A stretch of 64,000 nucleotides of DNA from Ignavibacteriaceae bacterium (GCA_013360295.1 JABWCL010000019.1:1-64000), one strand, 5' to 3'; shown: positions 47,359 through 57,030, counted from the stretch's first letter. The notes: generated by a model from the letters alone, not told the origin. A program made the numbers and translations.

Positions 47359-49338
47359 TCAGGCAGTAAAGTTACCAATTGTACGTGGAATTTTCACTGT
47401 AAAAAGAGTACCGCTGCCTTCGTTACTCCTGAAATATATTTCCCCTTTGTGCATTTTAATGATCCCGTAAGCTATGGCCAGCCCTAATCCCGTCCCCTTC
47501 CCCATCTTTTTCGTCGTAAAGAATGGGGTGAAAACTTTCCCCTCATTTCCCTTTTCAATACCACAGCCGCTGTCCTGAATATCAACACACCAGTGGGTAT
47601 CATTTGTATAAACTTTGATCGCGAGTTTCTTAACTTCTGAATCTTCCATTGATTCACAGGCATTCTGAATTATATTGCTGAATACCTGCTCAAGCTGCTC
47701 CTTATCACCCGAAACGATAAAATCTTCAAGGTCGACGATAAATTCTTTCCTTATCTGTTTGAACTCCGGCCTGACATTGAGTTTCTGTATAATATCCACG
47801 ATGATATTCTGCAGGTTGAATTTATCAATATTCAGTTTCCCCTGCCTTGCAAAATTCAAAAGGTTCGAAACAATATTCTTGCACCTGTTGGCTTCATTGA
47901 TGATCAGGCTCAGATCATCGGAGCTTTCGGCTTTTATTTCTTTAATGTCATCCTTCACTAGTGAAGCATAGAGCATAATTGTTGATAAAGGGTTATTTAT
48001 TTCATGCGCCACCCCCGCGGCAAGCTGCCCGATTGACGCGAGTTTCTCCGCTGAATGAAGCTGTTCCTGCGTTGTCCTGAGCGAGTTATACGCGTTCTCA
48101 AGTTCATCAATAAGGAACGGCAGGCACATCTCTTTTTCAGCCAGCCCTTTTGCAACTGTAATTGCAAACTCCCTGCAGGTTGGGTAACCGCAGGCGCCGC
48201 AATTTAATTCGTCTTTATCATTTGTCTTGTTTATCTGCCTTAATATTTCTTTTATTTCTTCTTCCGAAGGCATTGGGCGCCTCTGGTTTTCAGCCTTGAA
48301 GCTTCGCCTGAGGTTAAGGTTGCGGTTGTTGTATAGATCACTCTTCCACACTGCCTTATCTGTTCGGTTAAGGCTCTCCTCCACAAATTCGATAACTTTT
48401 TGCCTGCGGGAATAATAGTTGAGATGACTATCAATAGCCGGCCCGCTGATACACCCCTCACAGAAAAGAATGTCAATGAATCTTGCGTCAATATGATTTT
48501 CCGCCAGTTCTTCAACAATTTCAACAACCTTGCTTTTTCCCTCCACTACGATCACCTGCTTCTGCAGAATATCATCAGAAATATCGGCTGTTTTCAGGAG
48601 ACCGCCTGCGAGAGGATAAGATTTTCCCATATAGGCGTGAGGCGGATCGAAGGGAATTATTGCTTCATCTCCGGGGATGATCTCCTTAATGGCAAAAAAA
48701 TCTTTTAATTCCGTAAAAGTCAGCACGGCGTCAATCACACCGCCGGTTTCCTCATCAAGAATTTCAGACTTCTTCGCAATACAAGGCCCGATGAACACAA
48801 CTTTTTTATCTTCGCCAAAGTTGGCTTTTATATACCTGCCGAGAGCAACCATCGGTGAAACAATAGGTGCAATATTGTCCACCAGTTCGGTATGATATTT
48901 TCTGATAAAGTTATACACTGCCGGACAACTTGAAGAAATAACCGGTTTACCGTTTATTTTTTCAAAATCCTGGGCGTAAACCGTTGAGATCAGGTCTGCA
49001 CCGAAAGCAGTCTCAATAACTTGCGAGAAACCAAGCTTTTTTAGCGAAGCGGGGATGTGGCGATAATCCGCCGGAAATGAAGCTGCGAAAGAGGGCGCTA
49101 CAATGGCATAGACATCAGGTTGCGCGCTTAATAACGATATTACAAATCCGAGATCACTTTTTATATTTTTTGCATCCTGAGAGCAGACTTTAACACAGTG
49201 CCCACAGGCAATACATCTCTCTTCGAGGACTACCGCCTGTCCTGAAACAACCTTAATCGCTTTTGCCGGGCATTCCCTGATGCAGGAGTAACATCTCTGG
49301 CATCTGTCGGGAATAGTACTGATTATTCCATCTCTCAT
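47359..49338 (-). CDS. Cytosolic histidine kinase with hydrogenase-like iron-sulfur sensor
   Basis: In order: two 4Fe-4S ferredoxin motifs (CQRCYSCIRECP and CIACGHCVKVC, residues 13-54); a domain resembling the [FeFe] hydrogenase C-terminus with changed cluster motifs (SSSCPAVYNF, GPCIAKKSEI, CEGCISGPA) at about 80-320; a 4Fe-4S motif CGACGYPTCREF near 379; then a kinase with the histidine in AAGVAHEINNPLSTIML and the G box GTGLGLAIAYGIIKMHKG. The first H-cluster cysteine is Ser and the last motif is shortened, so catalysis is unlikely and redox or hydrogen sensing is likely. It begins the signalling series that leads to hydCBA. Confidence 0.88.
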   Translation of the reverse strand: MRDGIISTIPDRCQRCYSCIRECPAKAIKVVSGQAVVLEERCIACGHCVKVCSQDAKNIKSDLGFVISLLSAQPDVYAIVAPSFAASFPADYRHIPASLKKLGFSQVIETAFGADLISTVYAQDFEKINGKPVISSSCPAVYNFIRKYHTELVDNIAPIVSPMVALGRYIKANFGEDKKVVFIGPCIAKKSEILDEETGGVIDAVLTFTELKDFFAIKEIIPGDEAIIPFDPPHAYMGKSYPLAGGLLKTADISDDILQKQVIVVEGKSKVVEIVEELAENHIDARFIDILFCEGCISGPAIDSHLNYYSRRQKVIEFVEESLNRTDKAVWKSDLYNNRNLNLRRSFKAENQRRPMPSEEEIKEILRQINKTNDKDELNCGACGYPTCREFAITVAKGLAEKEMCLPFLIDELENAYNSLRTTQEQLHSAEKLASIGQLAAGVAHEINNPLSTIMLYASLVKDDIKEIKAESSDDLSLIINEANRCKNIVSNLLNFARQGKLNIDKFNLQNIIVDIIQKLNVRPEFKQIRKEFIVDLEDFIVSGDKEQLEQVFSNIIQNACESMEDSEVKKLAIKVYTNDTHWCVDIQDSGCGIEKGNEGKVFTPFFTTKKMGKGTGLGLAIAYGIIKMHKGEIYFRSNEGSGTLFTVKIPRTIGNFTA

Positions 49339-49715
49339 ATGATATTATATTATCATATAAAGTGCCAATTTTTTCAACACTTTATCCCCTCTTTAAATCA
49401 ATTAAACGCATCATTTCATTCTGCCACCCAAAAAAGTTCTTATTTTTAAGAATATTTTTATCGTTTGATGAAAATATTTGATAAATAGCAATCAAAAAGG
49501 AGCAATGATTCCTCCCTCCTCTGTCCACTTACAGAAATTTCCAGATAGGTAATTAAGCAATGAATCGGTAATAATTACCTGTAAAAATTGCCGTGACAAC
49601 TGAACAGGCTTAAAATGTTAAAAAAACGAGGTGATTTCCATTTGGCACGATATTTTCATATAGAATGCGAAAACATAGTTCATTCATTTAATCATCAATT
49701 TAGGAAGGTCCCAAA
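49339..49715 (+). promoter_or_regulatory. Spacer with inverted repeat and sigma-54-like promoter
   Basis: This 377-bp spacer divides the leftward kinase from the rightward pilin-like genes. At 49547-49555 AGGTAATTA is mirrored by TAATTACCT at 49572-49580, and the right arm is part of the perfect-arm palindrome GGTAAT-A-ATTACC (49567-49579). At 49643-49658 TGGCACGATATTTTCA resembles a sigma-54 promoter: the -24 TGGCAC is exact, but the -12 TTGC is TTTC. It lies 58 bases before the ATG, with the dyad about 65-95 bases upstream, where an enhancer would sit. Confidence 0.45.
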
Positions 49716-50105
49716 ATGGGTCAACAACAATTATTACTCATCGTTCTCGGTGTTATCATCGTTGGTATCGCTATCGTAGTTGGTATCAATCTTTTCCAGG
49801 CAAGTGCAATCCAGGCTAACAGGGATGCAATCGTTGCCGACCTCAACAACTTAGCCGCTCAGGCTCAGCAGTACTATAAGAAACCTACCTCTCTCGGTGG
49901 TGGCGGAAACTCATTTGTTGGATTCGCTATCCCCACGGGTATGAGTTCAAACGCTAACGGTACATATTCAATCAGCACTGCAGGAACAGCTACAACTATT
50001 GTATTCCAGGGTGTTGGTACGGAAACAGGTGACAACGGAACCTCCGGTGTTTCCCATAGAGCCACAGTAACTGCTACCGCAATTACTATCGCTAAAGTAA
50101 ACTAA
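49716..50105 (+). CDS. Pilin-like membrane-anchored protein, copy 1
   Basis: A 129-residue protein starting MGQQQLLLIVLGVIIVGIAI, a long hydrophobic helix that begins almost at the N-terminus, followed by an amphipathic helix (ANRDAIVADLNNLAAQAQQY) and a glycine/serine/threonine-rich beta region ending in alternating polar residues. This is the profile of type IV pilins and pseudopilins, but there is no K/R...G prepilin leader and no Glu5, so it would be non-canonical. GGAAGG precedes the ATG. It is the first of three tandem paralogues. Confidence 0.75.
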   Translation: MGQQQLLLIVLGVIIVGIAIVVGINLFQASAIQANRDAIVADLNNLAAQAQQYYKKPTSLGGGGNSFVGFAIPTGMSSNANGTYSISTAGTATTIVFQGVGTETGDNGTSGVSHRATVTATAITIAKVN

Positions 50106-50116
50106 GAGTTTTTCCC

Positions 50117-50146
50117 ACAAAATCCCGGCATCCGCCGGGATTTTGT
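50117..50146 (+). terminator. Terminator after pilin-like copy 1
   Basis: ACAAAATCCCGGC and GCCGGGATTTTGT form a perfect 13-bp stem, followed by a T-rich run. It should stop or attenuate transcripts from copy 1, so copy 2 may need its own promoter. Confidence 0.8.
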
Positions 50147-50300
50147 ATTTTTTATAGCTAATTCAGACAGGATCATTTTTCAGGAAAAAGAGCTGTGTGT
50201 GGAGATAATGAATTCTTCGATTTCTGGTTCCGTTAAAGTTATCCTGACTGTCTTAAAAATGAAATATTTTTTTCTTCATAAACCATAGAAAGGATCTATA

Positions 50301-50690
50301 ATGGGTCAACAGCAATTATTGCTCATAGTTCTCGGTGTTATTATCGTTGGTATCGCAATCGTAGTTGGTATCAATCTTTTCCAGGCAAGTGCTATCCAGG
50401 GTAACAGGGATGCGGTTGTTCTTCATCTGAATACTCTCGCAGCCCAGGCTCAGCAGTACTACAAGAAACCTGCTACACTTGGCGGAGGAGGAAACTCCTT
50501 TGTTGGATTCGCTATCCCCACAGGTATGGGTTCAAACGCCAGTGGTACATTTACAATCAGTACTGCCGGTACGGCAACTACTGTTGTGCTCCAGGGTGTT
50601 GGTACGGAGACCGGTGACAACGGAACCTCCGGTGTAACTCACAGAGCTACAGTAACCGCCACCGCGATTACAATCTCAAAAGTTAACTAA
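50301..50690 (+). CDS. Pilin-like membrane-anchored protein, copy 2
   Basis: Nearly the same as copy 1 along its entire 129 residues; the differences are conservative (for example GNRDAVVLHLNTLAAQAQQY). It keeps the hydrophobic N-terminus, YYKKP, the GGGGNSFVGFAIP loop and TETGDNGTSGV. GAAAGGA precedes the ATG. Strong conservation with copy 1 suggests recent duplication or gene conversion. Confidence 0.75.
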   Translation: MGQQQLLLIVLGVIIVGIAIVVGINLFQASAIQGNRDAVVLHLNTLAAQAQQYYKKPATLGGGGNSFVGFAIPTGMGSNASGTFTISTAGTATTVVLQGVGTETGDNGTSGVTHRATVTATAITISKVN

Positions 50691-50697
50691 CTTTTTT

Positions 50698-50723
50698 CGG
50701 AGCCCGGAACTTTCCGGGCTCCG
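50698..50723 (+). terminator. Terminator after pilin-like copy 2
   Basis: CGGAGCCCGGA pairs with TCCGGGCTCCG in a perfect 11-bp stem. No strong T-run follows, so termination may be partial. Confidence 0.6.
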
Positions 50724-50794
50724 TCTTAACATAATTAATGTATTTTCTATTTGATAATAGAGTCACAACTTAAAGCTGAAAGGATAAAATTCAG

Positions 50795-51184
50795 ATGGGC
50801 CAGCAACAGTTACTTCTCCTGGTGCTCGGCGTAATCGTAGCAGGTACCGCAATAGTGGTGGGAATTACTTTGTTCCAGGCATACACAGTTTCAGCTAACC
50901 GCGACGCACTTATCGCAGACCTTGACCACCTTGCTTTCCGCGCGATGGAATACTACAGGAAACCGGCTCAAATAGGGGGAGGCGGGAATTCTTTCGTTGG
51001 TTTTTCCATTCCGATGGTCCTTGCATCCAATCCAAACGGTAACTTCTCTATTACAGCAGCCGGCACAGTTTCCTCAATCACTTTTCGCGCTACCGGCAAT
51101 GAGATCGGAAATAATGGTACTTCACCGGTAACCGTCCAGGCGGTAGTCACAAATTCTTCAGTGAATATCACGATAATCAACTAA
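50795..51184 (+). CDS. Pilin-like membrane-anchored protein, copy 3 (divergent)
   Basis: The third paralogue, also 129 residues, keeps MGQQQLLLLVLGVIVAG, the amphipathic helix, YYRKP, GGGGNSFVGFSIP and a beta C-terminus, but has diverged in the surface part (EIGNNGTSPVTVQAVV). GAAAGGA precedes the ATG. It may be a minor subunit of the same structure. Confidence 0.72.
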   Translation: MGQQQLLLLVLGVIVAGTAIVVGITLFQAYTVSANRDALIADLDHLAFRAMEYYRKPAQIGGGGNSFVGFSIPMVLASNPNGNFSITAAGTVSSITFRATGNEIGNNGTSPVTVQAVVTNSSVNITIIN

Positions 51185-51265
51185 CAAAACATTTCTCCCG
51201 GCTAATCCCGTTATTTAGTTTATTGTTATTTTAAGGGTAAATTTTTTTTACTTTTATATAACAGT

Positions 51266-52636
51266 ATGAAAACTATAATTGAGCCTTTCAAGATCAAATC
51301 CGTCGAACCGATCCGGTTCACTACGCCCGAAGAGCGGCACAAAATTCTCGTAGATGCAGGCTATAATCCATTTCTTATTCACGCCGATGATGTATTAATA
51401 GATCTTCTAACCGACAGCGGTACTTCAGCAATGAGCGCGCAGCAGTGGGCAGGAATAATGCTCGGCGATGAATCTTATGCCGGCTCAAAAAGCTTTTACA
51501 ATTTTGAGTCCGTCGTTAAGAAAATTACCGGACTGAAGTACATCATCCCCACTCACCAGGGAAGAGCGGCGGAAAAAATATTGTTCTCAATTCTCGGCGG
51601 CCCCGGTAAGTATTTCCCAAACAACACACACTTCGATACTACCCGCGCTAACATCGAATTTACCGGTGCTGAAGCTGATGACTTCCTTAATGAAATCGGC
51701 AAACACCCGGAGATAAAAGCTGACTTCAAGGGGGATATTGACCTTGAGGCGCTTGAAGCCTTTATCAAACAGAAGGGCGCCGCAAATATCCCTTTGGTAA
51801 TGCTCACTGTTACGAATAACTCCGGCGGCGGACAACCGGTTTCTATGCATAATATCAGGGAAACAAAAAAGCTTTGCAAAAAATACGGGCTTCCTCTCTT
51901 CATTGATGCCTGCCGCTTTGCCGAGAATGCCTACTTTATAAAAAAACGGGAACCTGGTTACGCTGAAAGAACAGTTCTCAGTATAGCTCAGGAGATGTTC
52001 TCCTACTGTGATGGCGCGACGATGAGCGCGAAAAAGGACGGACTTGTCAACATTGGCGGGTTCCTTGCTCTTAATGACGAGCAATTAGCTCTCAACTGCA
52101 GAAACCTTCTGATCGTGACTGAAGGCTTTCCTACATACGGCGGACTTGCAGGAAGGGATCTTGAAGCTATGGCAATCGGACTCGAAGAAGTCCTTGATGA
52201 ACATTACCTGCAGTACCGGATCAGAAGTGTTGAATACCTCGGCGAGAGGCTTGTTGCCGCGGGAGTACCGATTATCGAGCCCCCCGGAGGACACGCGATC
52301 TATATTGATGCCAAAAAATTCCTTAGCCACGTTCCTCCCCATCAGTACCCGGGGCAATCAATTGTCTGCGCGCTCTACGAAACTGGCGGAGTGAGAAGCG
52401 TGGAAATAGGAAGCGTTATGTTTGGTAAGTATGCTGGCGACGGCTCCCTGATTTCTCCTCCGATGGAACTCGTGCGAATGGCCATACCAAGAAGAGTTTA
52501 TACTCAGAGCCACGTGGATTACCTGCTTGAAGTAATTCTCGATGTCTTTAAATTCAGGGAATCACTCGGCGGTTACCGTATTACTTACGAAGCGCCGATG
52601 CTCAGGCACTTTACAGCAAGGTTCGAACCGATTTAA
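51266..52636 (+). CDS. tnaA: Tryptophanase (beta-eliminating lyase)
   Basis: A PLP enzyme splitting tryptophan into indole, pyruvate and ammonia. PLP binds the lysine in MSAKKDGLVNIGGF (K257). It resembles both tryptophanase and tyrosine phenol-lyase, but at the diagnostic positions it has D124 (HFDTTR; Thr124 in the Citrobacter freundii phenol-lyase) and I381 (VEIGS; Arg381 in the phenol-lyase), so tryptophanase is favoured. At 456 residues it is full length. It has no leader peptide or tnaB neighbour. Confidence 0.9.
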   Translation: MKTIIEPFKIKSVEPIRFTTPEERHKILVDAGYNPFLIHADDVLIDLLTDSGTSAMSAQQWAGIMLGDESYAGSKSFYNFESVVKKITGLKYIIPTHQGRAAEKILFSILGGPGKYFPNNTHFDTTRANIEFTGAEADDFLNEIGKHPEIKADFKGDIDLEALEAFIKQKGAANIPLVMLTVTNNSGGGQPVSMHNIRETKKLCKKYGLPLFIDACRFAENAYFIKKREPGYAERTVLSIAQEMFSYCDGATMSAKKDGLVNIGGFLALNDEQLALNCRNLLIVTEGFPTYGGLAGRDLEAMAIGLEEVLDEHYLQYRIRSVEYLGERLVAAGVPIIEPPGGHAIYIDAKKFLSHVPPHQYPGQSIVCALYETGGVRSVEIGSVMFGKYAGDGSLISPPMELVRMAIPRRVYTQSHVDYLLEVILDVFKFRESLGGYRITYEAPMLRHFTARFEPI

Positions 52637-52928
52637 TTCAATTAAGAATTAGAAATTATAAATTAAGAATCCCTTAGAAGATAAAGAGTTTTCGGGTTTG
52701 AAATAAAACTGTTTTCATAAAGTTGAGAAATTTTAATGAGAGTTTAAATACAAGATATTTTTTGTGGTCTTTGCGTGAGGCTTGCGCGGAAGGTCATCCC
52801 TGGTATTGTATTGGCAGGTTTATCAATTAACCCCGGCAATTTTAACTTTTCACTCTTTACTTTTAACTGTAGAGCCCTGAATCCCAAAGCCGGTGATTGC
52901 ATCATATTTAATAAAGAAAGGAATTATT
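52637..52928. other. AT-rich spacer
   Basis: I see no gene. It contains AATTAAGAATT-type runs (about 52,640-52,675) and a TTTTCACTCTTTACTTTTAACT run (about 52,845-52,870), both common in this genome's spacers. The last bases hold the ribosome binding site AAAGGA of the thioredoxin gene. Confidence 0.6.
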
Positions 52929-53264
52929 ATGAACCAATTTGTAATTGAAGGAACCGACATAAATTTTAAGAATGAAGTACTGGATTCAAATCTTCCTGTA
53001 CTCGTTGATTTCTGGGCGCCCTGGTGCGGCCCCTGCCGGATCGTCGGCCCGGTAGTTGAAGAACTCGCGAAAGATTATAATGGTAAGCTAAAAGTGGTCA
53101 AAGTCAATACAGATGAAAACCAGATGGTGGCCGCAAAATACGGGATAAGGAGTATACCCACGCTCGGGATTTTCGTAAATGGAAAAGTTGTTGATGGTAT
53201 TATCGGAGCGGTTCCGAAACAATATCTCGAAAGTAAAATCAGTCCTTATCTGAAAGCTAACTGA
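52929..53264 (+). CDS. trxA: Thioredoxin
   Basis: A small dithiol reductase with the active site [10 protein letters not shown] and the family motifs [10 protein letters not shown] and [11 protein letters not shown] (cis-proline). I choose the ATG at 52929 because AAAGGA lies seven bases upstream and the N-terminus [10 protein letters not shown] matches thioredoxins; the longer reading from 52893 adds 12 unmatched residues. It is full length at 111 residues. Confidence 0.96.
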   Translation: MNQFVIEGTDINFKNEVLDSNLPVLVDFWAPWCGPCRIVGPVVEELAKDYNGKLKVVKVNTDENQMVAAKYGIRSIPTLGIFVNGKVVDGIIGAVPKQYLESKISPYLKAN

Positions 53265-53278
53265 GCTATTTAAAAAAG

Positions 53279-53310
53279 AAACGCAGTCTGAATAATCGGG
53301 CTGCGTTTTT
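53279..53310 (+). terminator. Terminator after thioredoxin gene
   Basis: AACGCAG and CTGCGTT form a stem followed by a run of T, just downstream of the trxA stop. Confidence 0.8.
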
Positions 53311-53344
53311 TGCTTTAAATGTTTAACGGAAAGTCTTAATAATA

Positions 53345-53767
53345 CTAAGGACCGGTTGCCGTGTTAACATCATCGGAGGAAGAAATCGAGGCAATAAGGA
53401 TATAGTTAGTCTGACCCGCAGTTCCTCCTGTTCCGGTGGTGGCTTGTATCCGGCTTGAATAAAAAATGGCAACACGCGTTCCAGGACCCATCACAATTTC
53501 GCCTTCAGATTCCCCTTCAACGGAAGCTCCTGTTACTGAAGAGGGAATATCAAAAGTCGTGGCAAACCTGTAGGTTCCTTTCCTTACGTCTTTGATCTGA
53601 ACGCTGGCATTCGGAGTAACTGTGATAAGCCTGCCGAGGAAATTCAGGTACACATTCTCAGCAGCAATGCTTCTTATATTAACAACATTGTCGTAAGTGA
53701 CATCACAGTGTGTAAATAAAAACGCCGAACCAACAATAAAGCAGCCTAACAAAATTTTCTTCATCAT
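53345..53767 (-). CDS. Putative secreted lipoprotein of unknown function
   Basis: The N-terminus MMKKILLGCFIVGSAFLFTHC reads as a lipoprotein signal with the cysteine at about residue 21, although the lipobox FTHC is weak. The mature part (about 120 residues) is beta-rich (NVYLNFLGRLITVTPNASVQI). I do not recognise a domain. Confidence 0.6.
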   Translation of the reverse strand: MMKKILLGCFIVGSAFLFTHCDVTYDNVVNIRSIAAENVYLNFLGRLITVTPNASVQIKDVRKGTYRFATTFDIPSSVTGASVEGESEGEIVMGPGTRVAIFYSSRIQATTGTGGTAGQTNYILIASISSSDDVNTATGP

Positions 53768-53855
53768 CGCCGGTTTCCAAAAAAAATATTCATGTACGAT
53801 AAGTTAATGTAAAATGAAGAGTAAATCAAATAAATTCTGCAGCCGGTTCCCTCCC

Positions 53856-56800
53856 TTATTTTACAACAACGAGCTTGTCTGTCGCCGTAAATTCTCCGGC
53901 AGTTATCCTTATCAGATATATCCCTGAAGCAAGCCCGGAAGTATTAATCTCCATCCTGTGAGTCCCCGCGTCAAATTCTCCCGAGGCAATAGTTCTTACC
54001 ACTGCACCCCGTGTATCATAGAGCACCGCCTCAGCTTTTCGCTTCTCCGGTAAAGTGAAACCGGAAACGATGACGTTTGAGCCGGTAGGTACTGAAGGAT
54101 TAGGGTATGGCCGGATTAATTCGAACCTCCGCGGAAGTGCGGTTTTTACTTCAATAACCGTGGAGTAATCGAAAGACCCGTCATAGTCAACCGTCCTTAT
54201 CCTGTAAAAATAAGATCCTGTTTTAGCGGGATTATCGGTAAAGATATATTTCTGAACGGATGTTGTTGTTCCCGCGGCTTTTATTTCGCCAATAGTGCTG
54301 AACGAGGATCTGTCAGTACTTCTTTCAATCTGAAAGCATTTAACATTCAACTCGCTGGCAGTTGTGAAATACAATACTACTCCTTCATCTCCTGCCATAG
54401 CATAGAAAGACACAAGTTCAGCCGGAAGAGGGAATTGGAGGCTTTCATCCGCCCCCATATACGGTGTATAAAAATGCCTGAGTTCACCGTCGATATCAAC
54501 GTCAATTCCGGGGATGGTAGTGCCGGCCAGGTCGAGGTCGCCCAGGGAGGGTGCGGCGAGATGAGGGCCGAGTGAATCCGCAAAGTGTACGAATTTTGAA
54601 ATGCTGTTCGCGTCCAATCCTGTAGTGGTCTTCCACGCTGGGAGACTGCTGATATCCGTCCCGTTCCAGTTGCCAAACATAACGCCGTTCCCGTTTACGA
54701 ACATATCATTGTAATCAGAGACAATGTTACCGAGAATATTTTCGAACTGAACTGCATAATACTTCGCGCTGGGTGTATTACTGCTGCGGAGTACCTGGAT
54801 AATATTGTTTTTCATTATAAAATTATTTGCGCTGTATCTTTTATATATCCCGGCACTCGGCACCAGACCGTCTGCCACACCGCCTATCTCAATCGTATTA
54901 TAATAAATCTCAATGCTGTTTTCCGGATATCCGTAGTAGTCAATTCCGTAGAACTTCCCCCAATCGGCAGGGGGATAATATTTCGCGAGACTGATATAGT
55001 TATTCCTTACAACCGTTGTCATCGGTACGCCAAGCGAACCGATCATAAAAATTCCCCTGACAGTGTAAGTTGAAAGTATGTTGCTCCAGAGATTATAGAT
55101 CATATTTTGTTCTACGAGGGTATTCGGAGCGTTGTCTATCCTGACGCCGTGAACGGTACCGGAAGCTGCTATGAAATTCGGACTATCAATAAAATGAATT
55201 TTGTTCCCTTTAATAACGGTTCCCGTTATGCCGCCGGTCAGATAGATTCCATTATCGTGGAAGTTTATCAGGTCATTATTTGTTATTCGGTTACCTTTAG
55301 AAGGAGAAGAGGAATATCCTGTTGCATAGATCAGCGTATTAGAAGTATTGAACAAGACATCAGCGCTTCTTATCACACATTCGGATATGGTATTGTATAA
55401 GTTACCGGACATTATTAAGTCAGTGAATTTTATTACACCACCGGTAGTACTTGAATTACGTCCCCTTATTTCACACTTTGTGATCGCATTATAGGCAGAA
55501 CCGTTCCTAATCAGCACCGCATGGCTCTGGGAGTTTGTGTTCGAGATCAGCAGATTCCTGCTGCTTCCTCCGGTGATACTGAAATGCTTTCCGCCATCAA
55601 AGATTAACACCGCGAGTGAATCCGTTCTCAGATGTACCGTATTAATACCCTGAGCGGGTCTTATAACAACAGGATTCAAACTGCTCACTCCCGGCAATTC
55701 CCTTAGATAAACCGGGTACTGCTCGTTTGTTGTATCATACGAAGCGGTTAATTCCAGGGAAACAGGTCCGGCCACTCCTTTATTTTCAAGTTCACTCAGC
55801 GCTGCGGTCAGGCTCTGAAATTCATTCCCTATACCGATAGAGAGAAGCCCCGATCTGCCGACAGTGATTTTTCTGTTTCCGGGCGGTTCGACAGTGTCCG
55901 GCATAGATGATGCCAGTCCTGCAAAATCAGCCGATTTAAAACCCGCGTCAATAAAATTACCCGCGGTTGCATTTGGCTTAAGGTCATAAACCAGCCAGAA
56001 ATAGTGATAGCCGTTTGTTAATTGCCTGCTGCCGCTGAAGGTAAAAGCAGTATCAGGTGAAATTATAACCGTTCCGAATTCTTCAGGCTCATTCATTACC
56101 GGTGAACTGCCGGTGTAATAAACCCTGGCTTTGTCTATATCATTTTTATTCGTCGTAGTAGAAAGGTTAAACTTTAACGCGGAAAGAGTAGCAACCGGAT
56201 CAGGAGAAACCTGCGCGATGGTTAAGCGCAACACCGGCTGATCAATGCTCCCCGCGGGAATATTCATTGTTATCTGGTCTGCCCTGACTTTTATCGGCTG
56301 CACCGGCGGAGTAAACGTATATTCCAGCCCCGGATTAAGAAATGCAACTGAGTTTACGCTGTTGTTCGCAGTAACTGTCGAGATTGCGGGAACTGCCCCC
56401 GGGGTAACACTGATAAAATGCCCCGGTCCGCCAACTTCATCATTAATTCCTATAGAAGCTGAACCGCTTGCGGGAGCCTGCATAGCTCCATAACTGAATT
56501 TTACTGCGTTTGTCCCCTCAAATAGTATGACCTGAAAGTTCACACGATAACTAACCGAACTCCAGCCGGAATTTTTCCACTGAACGGTAAATACCCTGTT
56601 TGGCGCCGTACCGGAAACTTTATACATAATAGAGCTTGAAGCGTCGCGCTTAAGGTCGTCCCAGAGCGGGCATAATAATGGCTTGGAGAATGTAGAGCCG
56701 AGATCATTCAGCCACCCTGTTCCGGTATACGAGATACCCATCTCAAGCCAGCCGTTTGTTGAGATACGGGCATTATTGTACGCTATTCCGTTATACACAA

Positions 56801-57020
56801 AAGTAAACGGCAGGCTTATATTTTCCCCACCGTCATCGCCTGTGGCAGTGCTCTGAGTCCCGTCACTGATCTCCGAATAAGTTGAATTTGATGAGGAGAA
56901 AGAATAATTAGCAGCCTGTGCTTTTACTGAAGGAGATGCGAAAAGGAGTATAATCTGACTTAAGATAAGCGTTCTGTATAGCCTCAAATTCAAACTCTGG
57001 AAAGTAATTCTGGATTTCAT
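53856..57020 (-). CDS. Large secreted beta-helix protein with T9SS sorting tail
   Basis: A signal peptide (about residues 10-35) is followed by a beta-sandwich-like domain (residues 37-240, beginning YSFSSSNSTYSEISDG), a region repeating NIPAGS...VRLTI, and a long stretch (about 400-830) of short Asn/Ile-rich turns (GNRITNNDLINFHDNGIYL, VVRNNYISLAKYY) that looks like a right-handed parallel beta-helix of the kind that binds or cuts polysaccharides. A fibronectin-like region precedes the type IX sorting tail (LASGIYLIRITAGEF). Catalytic residues are not apparent. The first domain is duplicated in the truncated copy at 58573-58818. Confidence 0.8.
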   Translation of the reverse strand: MKSRITFQSLNLRLYRTLILSQIILLFASPSVKAQAANYSFSSSNSTYSEISDGTQSTATGDDGGENISLPFTFVYNGIAYNNARISTNGWLEMGISYTGTGWLNDLGSTFSKPLLCPLWDDLKRDASSSIMYKVSGTAPNRVFTVQWKNSGWSSVSYRVNFQVILFEGTNAVKFSYGAMQAPASGSASIGINDEVGGPGHFISVTPGAVPAISTVTANNSVNSVAFLNPGLEYTFTPPVQPIKVRADQITMNIPAGSIDQPVLRLTIAQVSPDPVATLSALKFNLSTTTNKNDIDKARVYYTGSSPVMNEPEEFGTVIISPDTAFTFSGSRQLTNGYHYFWLVYDLKPNATAGNFIDAGFKSADFAGLASSMPDTVEPPGNRKITVGRSGLLSIGIGNEFQSLTAALSELENKGVAGPVSLELTASYDTTNEQYPVYLRELPGVSSLNPVVIRPAQGINTVHLRTDSLAVLIFDGGKHFSITGGSSRNLLISNTNSQSHAVLIRNGSAYNAITKCEIRGRNSSTTGGVIKFTDLIMSGNLYNTISECVIRSADVLFNTSNTLIYATGYSSSPSKGNRITNNDLINFHDNGIYLTGGITGTVIKGNKIHFIDSPNFIAASGTVHGVRIDNAPNTLVEQNMIYNLWSNILSTYTVRGIFMIGSLGVPMTTVVRNNYISLAKYYPPADWGKFYGIDYYGYPENSIEIYYNTIEIGGVADGLVPSAGIYKRYSANNFIMKNNIIQVLRSSNTPSAKYYAVQFENILGNIVSDYNDMFVNGNGVMFGNWNGTDISSLPAWKTTTGLDANSISKFVHFADSLGPHLAAPSLGDLDLAGTTIPGIDVDIDGELRHFYTPYMGADESLQFPLPAELVSFYAMAGDEGVVLYFTTASELNVKCFQIERSTDRSSFSTIGEIKAAGTTTSVQKYIFTDNPAKTGSYFYRIRTVDYDGSFDYSTVIEVKTALPRRFELIRPYPNPSVPTGSNVIVSGFTLPEKRKAEAVLYDTRGAVVRTIASGEFDAGTHRMEINTSGLASGIYLIRITAGEFTATDKLVVVK

Positions 57021-57030
57021 AAATATCTCA

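Noticed and set aside
51266-52636. Tyrosine phenol-lyase
   Set aside because: Asp at position 124 and Ile at 381 replace the Thr and Arg that define phenol-lyase; both favour tryptophanase.
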